Assembly (NCBI GenBank): GCA_944382045.1
Contig: CALWMT010000150.1
Coordinates: 1-6,712, forward strand
Origin: an uncultured Enterocloster sp.
Lineage (GTDB): Bacteria; Bacillota; Clostridia; Lachnospirales; Lachnospiraceae
Length of the DNA: 6,712 nucleotides
Direction: 5' to 3'
The translations under genes were made by a program, and so were the position numbers. The notes below the pieces were generated by a model that ran no database searches, was not told the DNA's origin, and saw only the letters and a program-made list of their open reading frames with translations. Below, in pieces: positions 1-5,564 of this stretch (positions are counted from its first letter, which is position 1; the number at the start of each line of letters is the position of its first letter).

Positions 1-1
1 G

Positions 2-604
2 ATTAAGAAGCATTTCCCCATGCTTCTCGATAATATGTCCACCACGGTTTCTCCCATGTGCGCGGTGTCCCGGATGTTAAAGAGCCAGGATCCGGGTGTG
101 GTGACCGTATTCATCGGCCCCTGCACGGCGAAAAAGAGCGAGAGCCTTGACCTGAATATCAAGGACAATGCGGATTATGCCCTGACCTTCGGTGAGGTCC
201 GCGCCATGATGCGGGCAAAGGGCGTGGAGCTGCAGCCTGCGGAGAATGACTACCAGGAGAGCTCCACCTTTGGCAAGCGCTTTGGAAATGGCGGCGGCGT
301 GACTGCGGCAGTGCTGGAGTGCTTAAAGGAGATGGATGAGAACACGGACATCAAGGTTGCCCGGTGCAACGGAGCCGCTGAGTGCAAGAAGGCCCTGCTG
401 CTTATGAAGGTTGGCAAGCTGCCTGAGGATTTTGTGGAGGGCATGGCCTGTGTGGGCGGCTGTGTGGGCGGCCCCAGCAAGCACAAGACAGAGATGGAGG
501 CCAAGAAGGCCAGAGACCAGCTGATCGCCCAGGCGGACGATCGGAAGGTGCTGGAGAATCTGAAGAAGTATCCGATGGATCAGTTCTCAATGCACAGACA
601 CTAG
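2..604 (+). CDS. [FeFe]-hydrogenase catalytic subunit, C-terminal part (5' end outside window)
   Basis: This is the last 200 codons of an iron-only hydrogenase, which interconverts protons and H2 in the cytoplasm, usually with ferredoxin as electron partner. The frame is open to the window edge, and the first residues (IKKHFPMLLDNMSTTVSP) are typical mid-protein sequence, so the Met at position 20 is not the true start. Three H-cluster cysteine signatures can be examined. GPCTAKKSE (fragment residues 39-47, Cys41) matches the CxxKxxE motif, and MACVGGCVGGP supplies Cys150 and Cys154. The fourth ligand motif (TSCCP-like) would lie upstream. The VGGPSKH ending of the last motif, instead of GGGQP, and the FSMHRH tail resemble the shorter clostridial group B enzymes; that subgroup is from memory. 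The gene is followed by its own terminator and appears unrelated to the sugar-acid genes downstream. The family call is firm. Confidence 0.93.
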   Translation: MKKHFPMLLDNMSTTVSPMCAVSRMLKSQDPGVVTVFIGPCTAKKSESLDLNIKDNADYALTFGEVRAMMRAKGVELQPAENDYQESSTFGKRFGNGGGVTAAVLECLKEMDENTDIKVARCNGAAECKKALLLMKVGKLPEDFVEGMACVGGCVGGPSKHKTEMEAKKARDQLIAQADDRKVLENLKKYPMDQFSMHRH

Positions 605-607
605 ACA

Positions 608-628
608 TCTGAAAAACGTTTTTGCAGA
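608..628. promoter_or_regulatory. Candidate LacI-family operator (distal copy)
   Basis: The 12-bp perfect palindrome AAAAACGTTTTT (612-623) is flanked by TCTG (608-611) and CAGA (625-628), also complementary apart from one extra G at 624. A/T-rich arms around a central CG are the usual shape of LacI-family operators. The core is shared with the 801-810 palindrome about 188 bp downstream at the promoter of the dehydratase gene. It could be an auxiliary site for DNA looping, or simply a small hairpin in the hydrogenase 3' untranslated region. The role is inferred. Confidence 0.35.
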
Positions 629-633
629 CAGAT

Positions 634-674
634 ACCCCCGCAGGGCGCATTGCAGCAGGCCCGGCGGGGGTTTT
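634..674 (+). terminator. Rho-independent terminator of the hydrogenase gene
   Basis: ACCCCCGC (634-641) pairs with GCGGGGGT (664-671). After an A-G mismatch the stem continues as GGGC (643-646) with GCCC (659-662), leaving a 12-nt loop. The short U-run TTTT (671-674) follows the stem directly. It lies 30 bp after the hydrogenase stop, as expected for a transcription end. Confidence 0.85.
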
Positions 675-700
675 AGTTTGTTAAGTTCTTTGTTCGTCGA

Positions 701-736
701 TTTTTAACAAAACACAAACGCATTTTTTAACAGAAC
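701..736. repeat. Pair of 13-bp direct repeats upstream of the dehydratase promoter
   Basis: TTTTTAACAAAAC (701-713) and TTTTTAACAGAAC (724-736) match at 12 of 13 positions and start 23 bp apart, about two helical turns, so both would face the same side of the DNA. An inverted 8-bp copy, TTTGTTAA (677-684), pairs with TTAACAAA inside the first repeat. They end about 30 bp before the -35 box, where activators often bind. AT-rich chance repeats remain possible. Confidence 0.3.
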
Positions 737-766
737 GCCGGTTTTAAACTAAACGGAGCTATAAAC

Positions 767-795
767 TTTACAATCATATGCGGCTTTGTTATAAT
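767..795 (+). promoter_or_regulatory. Vegetative (SigA/sigma-70-type) promoter of the enolase-superfamily gene
   Basis: The -35 box is TTTACA (767-772), the spacer is 17 bp (773-789), and TATAAT (790-795) is a perfect -10 box. The expected transcription start is near 802, giving a leader of about 64 nt before the ATG at 866. So near-consensus a promoter would be strong unless repressed, and a palindrome sits on the start point. Confidence 0.85.
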
Positions 796-800
796 TTACT

Positions 801-810
801 AAAACGTTTT
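801..810. promoter_or_regulatory. Candidate LacI-family operator over the transcription start
   Basis: AAAACGTTTT is a perfect 10-bp palindrome centred on CG, placed 5 bp after the -10 box so that a bound protein would block transcription initiation. The shape fits LacI/CcpA-family sites, and the LacI-family gene at 2001-3071 is the obvious candidate binder. No copy of the core occurs in that regulator's own promoter region, so the pairing is inferred. The fit to the CcpA cre consensus is poor because the outer TG/CA positions are absent. Confidence 0.5.
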
Positions 811-865
811 TATTAATAATTTGGCGATATTTATGTGAATGGCATGAATTAAAGGAGGATTTTGT

Positions 866-1990
866 ATGATTATAACAAAATTTGAGAGCTGGTGGGTAGA
901 GCGCGGTAAATGCCTGTTTGATGAAAAGCGGCAGGGCGGAGCCAAGATGGGCTGGGATGTAATCGCTATCAAGCTGACAACAGATACAGGCATCGAGGGA
1001 ATCGCCACCTGTATGGCGGCAAGAAGCGGCGCGGTCAGCGAGTCCTATCTCCAGGAGAGCATTGCTCCGGTAGTTTTGGGAAGAGATCCTCATGACCGGG
1101 AGGCTATTTTTCAGGAGCTGTGGGTAATCGACCGGCACGAGGCCTTTTTCCCGGTATTTCTTCCTGGACCTGTGGATGTGGCCCTGTGGGATATCTGCGC
1201 AAAGGAGGCGGGGCTTCCGCTGTACAAATATATAGGCGCTTACAGGGACAGCCTGCCGGTGTATGCAAGCAGCAATTTTCTTCCCACAGTGGATGACTAT
1301 GTAAAGGAAGCCCTCTACTATAAGAGCAAGGGAATTAAGGGCTATAAGGCGCATCCTGCGGGACCTGTGGAATTTGACATGAAGGTCCATGCGGCGGTCC
1401 GCGAGGCTGTGGGGGATGACTTTATTCTCATGACAGATCCGGTAGGAGATTATACCTTGGATGAGGCAATCCGGGTTGGACGCCATCTGGAGAAATTAAA
1501 TTATAAGTGGTTTGAGGAGCCCTTCCGGGATTTTGAGCTCTATAAGTATTCGGAGCTCTGCCGTGTGCTGGACATTCCGATTGCGGCTACAGAGACAACC
1601 CGAGGCTGCCACTGGGGCGTGGCTCAGGTGATAGCCCAGCGGGCCGCGGACATTGTGCGGGCGGATGTGAGCTGGAAGGACGGCGTGACCGGCACGCTGA
1701 AGATTGCTCACATGGCCGAGGGATTCGGACTCAACTGCGAGATTCACACCACCACCATGAACTATATGGATATGGTGAATCTTCATGTGAGCTGTGCAAT
1801 TAAGAACTGCCAGTATTTTGAATATTTTGTGCCGGAGGACAATTACCGCCTTCCCATGAAGGGGGATCTGCCTATTGACGAGAATGGCATGATCCATGTA
1901 CCCAATAAGCCGGGCGTAGGTGTGGAGCTTGACTGGGATTTGATTAAATCCGCATGCCACAATTATATCTGCCAGGAATACAGGGGCTAG
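866..1990 (+). CDS. Mandelate racemase/muconate lactonizing family (enolase superfamily) enzyme, probable sugar-acid dehydratase
   Basis: A 374-residue cytoplasmic enzyme with an N-terminal capping domain (about 1-125) and a TIM barrel (about 130-355), a normal length for the family. These enzymes abstract the proton next to a carboxylate using Mg2+; most in catabolic clusters dehydrate sugar acids to 2-keto-3-deoxy acids. Likely metal ligands are Asp191 (LMTDP), Glu217/218 (WFEEP) and Glu243 (AATETT). The mandelate-racemase His-Asp dyad is visible as His294 (CEIHTTT) and Asp267 (RADVSW), and Glu319 is placed like the general acid. The usual KxK at the end of the second strand is K161-A-H163, so the second lysine is replaced. 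AAAGGAGG (851-858) sits 7 nt before the ATG. It is transcribed alone from the promoter at 767-795 and faces the repressor gene tail to tail. Substrate unknown; a racemase or epimerase remains possible. Confidence 0.93.
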   Translation: MIITKFESWWVERGKCLFDEKRQGGAKMGWDVIAIKLTTDTGIEGIATCMAARSGAVSESYLQESIAPVVLGRDPHDREAIFQELWVIDRHEAFFPVFLPGPVDVALWDICAKEAGLPLYKYIGAYRDSLPVYASSNFLPTVDDYVKEALYYKSKGIKGYKAHPAGPVEFDMKVHAAVREAVGDDFILMTDPVGDYTLDEAIRVGRHLEKLNYKWFEEPFRDFELYKYSELCRVLDIPIAATETTRGCHWGVAQVIAQRAADIVRADVSWKDGVTGTLKIAHMAEGFGLNCEIHTTTMNYMDMVNLHVSCAIKNCQYFEYFVPEDNYRLPMKGDLPIDENGMIHVPNKPGVGVELDWDLIKSACHNYICQEYRG

Positions 1991-2000
1991 GCGGACACTG

Positions 2001-3071
2001 CTATAAAAAGAGGTTCCGATACTGCTCGTGCTCATACATGACCAGGTTGCTTTGCAGGACCACCTCGCTGCCCACATAGATATTTTTCTGCTCGGGAAGC
2101 TTTCCGCTGGCCAGATATTCTGCCAGAGTCCGGATGCCCACATAGCCCTGGGCGTAGGGATTTTTCTGGATCACATTGTTGAGTATGCGGCGCCGGATTT
2201 GGTCAGAGATGATGGGGGAGATGTCTGAGCCGACGGAGTAGACGGCTCCTGCCTTGCCGCTCTCCTCCAGCGCTCTCCCCAGAAGGATGGTTCCCTGGGA
2301 GTAGACACTGCAGCAGGCGGCTACATCCGGCCGCAGAATGCCATTGAAAATATTGATGTAATTCTGGTGCTCCATGGACCAGGAAAAATCCTTGTAGATC
2401 AGGTTGGGGTGATGATTTTCGGACATGTAGTCTTCAAAGCCCTTTACAATCAAGGCATGGGCCTCCCAGCGCGGATTTCCGGCGCACATAAAAATGCTTC
2501 CAAAGTCCGGAATATGGCTGGTGATCAGCTCTGCCATGGTGCGTCCGATGACCTCATATTCGGGGCGGACGCAGCAGAGAGAATGGCACTGGGGGTTCTC
2601 CGAGGAGATAAGGACAACGGAGATGTCCTTTCGGCGGATCTCCTCCCATTCTTCCGCGGAAATACCGTCAATGTGGCCGATGGTGAGGATTCCATTTATG
2701 CTCCCCTCCCTTACCATGGACTTGAGTGTGTCCACAGCGTGCAGCTTGTCTGACTCGGAAAAGGGCAGCTCGATGCACGAGACATTCAGATTGACCTTAT
2801 GCATGTAGTCATGGATGCCCTTCCAGACAGGAGGGTAATAGTGCTGATTATCGCCGGTCTCTGACGGGAGCAGGAGGACTGCCCGCTGTGTGCTGCGCTT
2901 TAGATTGGACGCGAAGGCATTGGGCTGGTAGCCCAGCTCTTCTGCGGTGCGGCGGATTTTTTCGCGGGTTTCATCGCTGACCCCTGCCTTCCCGGTCAAG
3001 GCAAAGTGGACGGAGCTGATGGAGACGCCGGCCGCTGCGGCCACGTCCCGGATGGTAACTTTCGTGTTCAT
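2001..3071 (-). CDS. LacI-family transcriptional regulator
   Basis: A 356-residue DNA-binding repressor of standard LacI length. Residues 5-26 form the helix-turn-helix (VTIRDVAAAAGVS then SISSVHFALTG), with the three-helix head and hinge (YQPNAFASNL) reaching residue 57. Residues 62-345 are a type-1 periplasmic-binding-protein-like ligand domain, recognisable from VGSDISP (280-286) and IQKNPYAQGYVGIRTLAEYL (301-320), typical of sugar-responsive members. The recognition helix has H22-F23 where most relatives have Ser-Arg, so operator preference may be unusual. AGAGAGG (3086-3080, minus strand) lies 8 nt before the ATG. The gene is divergent from the RraA-like operon and convergent with the enolase-superfamily gene, so it probably controls both in response to their substrate or an intermediate. 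The targets are inferred. Confidence 0.95.
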   Translation of the reverse strand: MNTKVTIRDVAAAAGVSISSVHFALTGKAGVSDETREKIRRTAEELGYQPNAFASNLKRSTQRAVLLLPSETGDNQHYYPPVWKGIHDYMHKVNLNVSCIELPFSESDKLHAVDTLKSMVREGSINGILTIGHIDGISAEEWEEIRRKDISVVLISSENPQCHSLCCVRPEYEVIGRTMAELITSHIPDFGSIFMCAGNPRWEAHALIVKGFEDYMSENHHPNLIYKDFSWSMEHQNYINIFNGILRPDVAACCSVYSQGTILLGRALEESGKAGAVYSVGSDISPIISDQIRRRILNNVIQKNPYAQGYVGIRTLAEYLASGKLPEQKNIYVGSEVVLQSNLVMYEHEQYRNLFL

Positions 3072-3092
3072 AGGCGGTTCCTCTCTGCAGGG

Positions 3093-3108
3093 TGTTCGAA
3101 ACAGCTGT
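3093..3108. promoter_or_regulatory. Candidate operators in the divergent regulator/aldolase gap
   Basis: TGTTCGAAACA (3093-3103) is an inverted repeat centred on TTCGAA with one extra A, and ACAGCTGT (3101-3108) is an overlapping perfect 8-bp palindrome. Both fall just downstream of the predicted start of the repressor transcript (about 3112), where binding would give autoregulation. Neither matches the AACGTT core seen before the enolase-superfamily gene. Weak evidence. Confidence 0.25.
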
Positions 3109-3109
3109 A

Positions 3110-3141
3110 TTGAAGTTCAGTATAGCAGAGGAGCGTATAAA
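3110..3141 (+). promoter_or_regulatory. Weak candidate promoter of the RraA-like/UxaA-like/SDR operon
   Basis: TTGAAG (3110-3115) and TATAAA (3136-3141) are the best plus-strand boxes in the 113-bp gap, but the 20-bp spacer is too long for a good unaided promoter, suggesting that an activator or other factor is needed. They overlap the opposing promoter of the repressor gene, so the two would compete. No better pair was found; TATAGA (3159-3164) has no -35 partner. Confidence 0.3.
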
Positions 3142-3147
3142 AAGCAA
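3119..3147 (-). promoter_or_regulatory. Promoter of the LacI-family gene
   Basis: Read on the minus strand, TTGCTT (3147-3142) is followed after 17 bp by TATACT (3124-3119). The -10 box matches consensus at 5 of 6 and the -35 box at 3 of 6. The start would be near 3112, giving a leader of about 40 nt. Confidence 0.6.
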
Positions 3148-3184
3148 ACAGCAGCAGCTATAGAAAATAAGGAGGATTTTAGTT

Positions 3185-3892
3185 ATGGCTTCTTGGAAAA
3201 ATGATGAAGAAATGTTTCAGCTTATGAAGGAAAAGCTTTATACTCCTGTAGTGGGAGATATTCTGGATCAAATGGGCTATACGCATCAGTTTCTGCCCGC
3301 AGAGATTCGGCCCTTGGCCGCGATGGTTCCCACGGCCCCCTTTGTGGATCCGTCCCAGCCAGACAACCGCCTGAAGCTTGCAGGCTACGCCTGCACCGTG
3401 CTTGAGAATGATGTGTTTGGAGCGCCGAAGAAGCCCTTTGGCTATCTGACAGAGGCCTTGGATCAGCTAAAGCCCAATGAGATTTATGTTGCCACGGGAG
3501 CACACAACAGCGCGCTGTGGGGAGAGCTCTTAACCACAACGGCAAAGACCCGGGGAGCAGCGGGGGCAGTGGTGGATGGATACACCAGGGACACACCGCA
3601 GGTGCTGGGCCTGAATTGGCCGGTATTTGCCAGGGCCTGCTGGGCACAGGATTCCAGTGTGCGCACATACGTCTGTGATTTCCGCTGCACCATTGAGATT
3701 GGCCAGGTGACTATCCATGATGGGGATCTGGTGTTCGGCGATGTGGACGGCGTGCTCATCATTCCGAGAGAGGTGCACGAGGAGGTGCTGGAGAAGGCAC
3801 TTATCAAGGCCTCTGGGGAGAAAAAGGTGCGCAAGGCCATTGAAAATGGCATGAGTGCCACGGAGGCCTTTGCCACCTTCGGGATTTTGTAA
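3185..3892 (+). CDS. RraA-like / HMG-aldolase family protein, probable class II pyruvate aldolase
   Basis: A 235-residue protein of the RraA/dimethylmenaquinone-methyltransferase-like fold. Members either regulate RNase E (true RraA, about 160 residues) or act as divalent-metal aldolases cleaving 4-hydroxy-2-keto acids to pyruvate and an aldehyde or keto acid. The length fits the aldolases. The core is GELLTT (113-118, Glu114), RGAAGAVVDG (123-132), the R135-D136 pair, WPVFAR (145-150) and GDVDGVLIIP (185-194). Glu114 lies 21 residues before Arg135, matching the acid-X20-RD spacing described for HMG/CHA aldolases. True E. coli RraA, from memory, lacks the Asp of this pair. AAGGAGG (3169-3175) sits 9 nt before the ATG. 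First gene of a four-gene operon with dehydratase subunits starting 16 nt after its stop, it may cleave the keto-deoxy product. Family firm, reaction inferred. Confidence 0.88.
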   Translation: MASWKNDEEMFQLMKEKLYTPVVGDILDQMGYTHQFLPAEIRPLAAMVPTAPFVDPSQPDNRLKLAGYACTVLENDVFGAPKKPFGYLTEALDQLKPNEIYVATGAHNSALWGELLTTTAKTRGAAGAVVDGYTRDTPQVLGLNWPVFARACWAQDSSVRTYVCDFRCTIEIGQVTIHDGDLVFGDVDGVLIIPREVHEEVLEKALIKASGEKKVRKAIENGMSATEAFATFGIL

Positions 3893-3908
3893 TGAGGAGC
3901 AGAGTGCC

Positions 3909-4232
3909 GTGACAGCCTTTCAGATTGATTTTTCAGATAATGTGGCGACAGCTCTGGAGGAGATTTCTCCGGGATGGGTAGAGCTTCGGGGCGACGCGCA
4001 GACGGCCGGGCTGGAGGCCATGGAAAAAATTCCGGAGGGACACAAGATTGCCCTGCGGGATATTGCACAGGGCGGGGATATCATAAAGTATGGTGTGCGG
4101 ATTGGGCGGGCGGCAAAGCCGATTTTTAAGGGAAGCTGGGTTCACCTCCACAATATCCGCAGCGTGTATGATGAGCGCTCCAGCCATTTGGACGCGGTGA
4201 CGGGAGCACCGAAGGATACGCGCTATGAATGA
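3909..4232 (+). CDS. UxaA-family dehydratase, small (SAF-domain) subunit
   Basis: A 107-residue protein matching the N-terminal SAF domain of altronate/galactarate dehydratases (UxaA, GarD), here a separate chain as in split family members such as sulfolactate sulfo-lyase SuyA. The core spans about residues 8-84 and shows HKIALRDIAQG (45-55), IIKYGVRIG (58-66) and GSWVHLHN (75-82), whose GxWVHxHN ending is diagnostic. The start is taken as GTG at 3909, preceded by GAGGAG (3894-3899) with 9-nt spacing; an earlier in-frame GTG at 3855 would lie inside the preceding gene and add residues unlike the family. It presumably complexes with the large subunit beginning at 4326, completing the substrate pocket, and acts in dehydration of a sugar acid. 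Residues after about 85 look disordered. Confidence 0.9.
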   Translation: MTAFQIDFSDNVATALEEISPGWVELRGDAQTAGLEAMEKIPEGHKIALRDIAQGGDIIKYGVRIGRAAKPIFKGSWVHLHNIRSVYDERSSHLDAVTGAPKDTRYE

Positions 4233-4318
4233 GTGCGGAAGGCCCGGGAATACTCGGTACGGACGGGTATTTCCGGGTATTTTATGCTTTGGCAGGCGGA
4301 AAACGGGAGAAAGGATGA
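4229..4318 (+). CDS. Possible 29-codon coupling/leader reading frame between dehydratase subunits
   Basis: An ATG at 4229 overlaps the small-subunit stop as ATGA, the classic arrangement for reinitiation, and opens a 29-codon frame (starting MSAEGPGILG) ending at 4316-4318, 7 nt before the large-subunit ATG. It covers the whole intersubunit gap, including the hairpin at 4243-4277. The peptide resembles nothing I recognise, and short open frames arise by chance. If translated, its probable use is to carry ribosomes through the hairpin to the next start. Speculative. Confidence 0.2.
   Translation: MSAEGPGILGTDGYFRVFYALAGGKREKG
4243..4277 (+). other. Stable hairpin between small and large dehydratase subunit genes
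   Basis: CCCGGGAATAC (4243-4253) pairs with GTATTTCCGGG (4267-4277): 11 base pairs including one G-U, with a 13-nt loop. It is followed by TATTTTA, a poor U-tract, so it could be a weak attenuator, an RNA processing or stability element setting the subunit ratio, or a translation modulator. It lies wholly inside the 93-nt gap between the two subunits. Confidence 0.5.
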
Positions 4319-4325
4319 ACGGATA

Positions 4326-5546
4326 ATGGAGCTTAAGGATATGCGCTGGCTGGGATATGCCAGAAAAAATGGAGCCAAAGGGATACGCAGCCGCGTCCTG
4401 GTGGTCTATACGGTGAAGTGCAGTGAGTTTGTGGCTCGCCGTATCTGTGAGGAGGCAGCCCACACGGATGTGGAGGTCCTGGGCTTTGATGGATGCACGG
4501 ATAATCAGTACGCTGTGAATCTGCTTATCAGCCTGATCCGTCATCCCAATGTGGGCGGCGTCCTAGCTGTGGGCCTGGGCTGCGAGTACGTGCAGCCCGA
4601 GTGGCTGGCTCAGATTGCCGAGAAGGAGGGGAAGGAAGCGGACTGGATGTTTATTCAGGACGTGGGCGGTACGAGAAAGGCCGTCGAAAAGGGTTTAAAG
4701 AGCGTCCGCACTATGCTGGAACGGCTGAAGGATACGCCCCGTGTTGAGATGGGCTTCTCCGATCTGGTGATCGGCGCAGAGTGCGGCGGCAGCGACTACA
4801 CCAGCGGGCTTGCAGGAAATGTGACGGTGGGCCGCTTCTATGACAAGCTGGTGGATATGGGCGGCACTGCTATTTTTGAGGAGATTGTGGAGGCTGTGGG
4901 TCTTGCGGAGCTTTTGGAGAAGCGGGCGGCAAATGATAAGGCCAGGCGGGAGCTGCGCTATACCTACGACAAGGCCCTGGATTACTGTAAGTCCGTCCGT
5001 CAATACTCGGTGAGCCCGGGAAATTTCGCAGGAGGCCTCTCCACCATCGAGGAGAAGAGCATGGGCGCGGTGATTAAGAGCGGCAGCCGCCCCATCGAAG
5101 GGGTTATCAAGGTGTCCTGTCCGCCTCCACGGAAGGGGCTGTGGCTTCTGGATTCTACACCGGACCCCTACTGGATGCAGTTTGGCATCACCAACCCCAA
5201 TGACAGCGAGGGACTGATGGACCTAATCAGCTGCGGAGCCCATATTGTGTTCCTGGTGACGGGAAGGGGAAGTGTGGTGGGCAGCGCGGTGAGTCCCTGC
5301 ATCAAGATTACGGGAAACCACCACACCTATGTGCGGATGGAGGAGGATATGGATTTTGACGCCAGTCCGGTTCTGGCCGGCGAGTGCAGCCAGGACGAGA
5401 TGGCCCTGCGCCTGGGGCGGATGGCGGCGGCCGTGGCGGGCGGACAGGAGTCAAAGAGCGAGGCATTGGGCCACCGGGAGTATTTTATTCCCTACAAATA
5501 TCAGGAAAAGCAGGTCTGCTTTAAGGCATGCGGACAGGAAGCATAA
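4326..5546 (+). CDS. UxaA-family dehydratase, large catalytic subunit
   Basis: A 406-residue protein equivalent to the C-terminal catalytic part of altronate/galactarate dehydratases, and to SuyB in split enzymes. Family landmarks run in order: RSRVLVVYTVKCSEFVARRI (21-40), HPNVGGVLAVGLGCE (73-87), GAECGGSDYTSGLAGN (150-165), GGLSTIEEKSMG (236-247), GLWLLDSTPDP (271-281), VTGRGSVVGSAVSPCIKITG (311-330) and the acidic DMDFD (341-345). Cys32, Cys86 and Cys153 are in conserved positions and may help bind the catalytic iron. Relatives dehydrate sugar acids to 2-keto-3-deoxy acids; SuyB instead eliminates sulfite, which cannot be excluded. The ATG at 4326 is chosen because AGAAAGGA precedes it and the protein then begins like its relatives; in-frame starts at 4233 and 4284 lack a ribosome site. 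Substrate unknown. It follows a 93-nt gap with a hairpin. Confidence 0.92.
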   Translation: MELKDMRWLGYARKNGAKGIRSRVLVVYTVKCSEFVARRICEEAAHTDVEVLGFDGCTDNQYAVNLLISLIRHPNVGGVLAVGLGCEYVQPEWLAQIAEKEGKEADWMFIQDVGGTRKAVEKGLKSVRTMLERLKDTPRVEMGFSDLVIGAECGGSDYTSGLAGNVTVGRFYDKLVDMGGTAIFEEIVEAVGLAELLEKRAANDKARRELRYTYDKALDYCKSVRQYSVSPGNFAGGLSTIEEKSMGAVIKSGSRPIEGVIKVSCPPPRKGLWLLDSTPDPYWMQFGITNPNDSEGLMDLISCGAHIVFLVTGRGSVVGSAVSPCIKITGNHHTYVRMEEDMDFDASPVLAGECSQDEMALRLGRMAAAVAGGQESKSEALGHREYFIPYKYQEKQVCFKACGQEA

Positions 5547-5564
5547 GCAGGAGGTAATTTGGAG

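Noticed and set aside
611..624. CcpA catabolite-responsive element at the AAAAACGTTTTT palindrome
   Set aside because: The arm between the TG and the CG is one base too long for a standard cre site, and the right end lacks the CA at the matching place.
749..1486. 245-codon minus-strand open frame
   Set aside because: It is antisense to the enolase-superfamily gene, with no family-like motifs; the plus-strand protein has full catalytic motifs.
1496..2143. 215-codon minus-strand open frame spanning the convergent junction
   Set aside because: It overlaps two well-supported genes in other frames, and its sequence shows no recognisable domain.
4233..4325. N-terminal extension of the large UxaA subunit from GTG 4233 or ATG 4284
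   Set aside because: Neither start has a ribosome site, and the added residues do not resemble the family; ATG 4326 has AGAAAGGA upstream and gives the typical N terminus.
3933..4544. 203-codon minus-strand open frame covering the intersubunit gap
   Set aside because: It lies opposite both UxaA-type subunits with no domain or convincing ribosome site, so it does not explain the gap.
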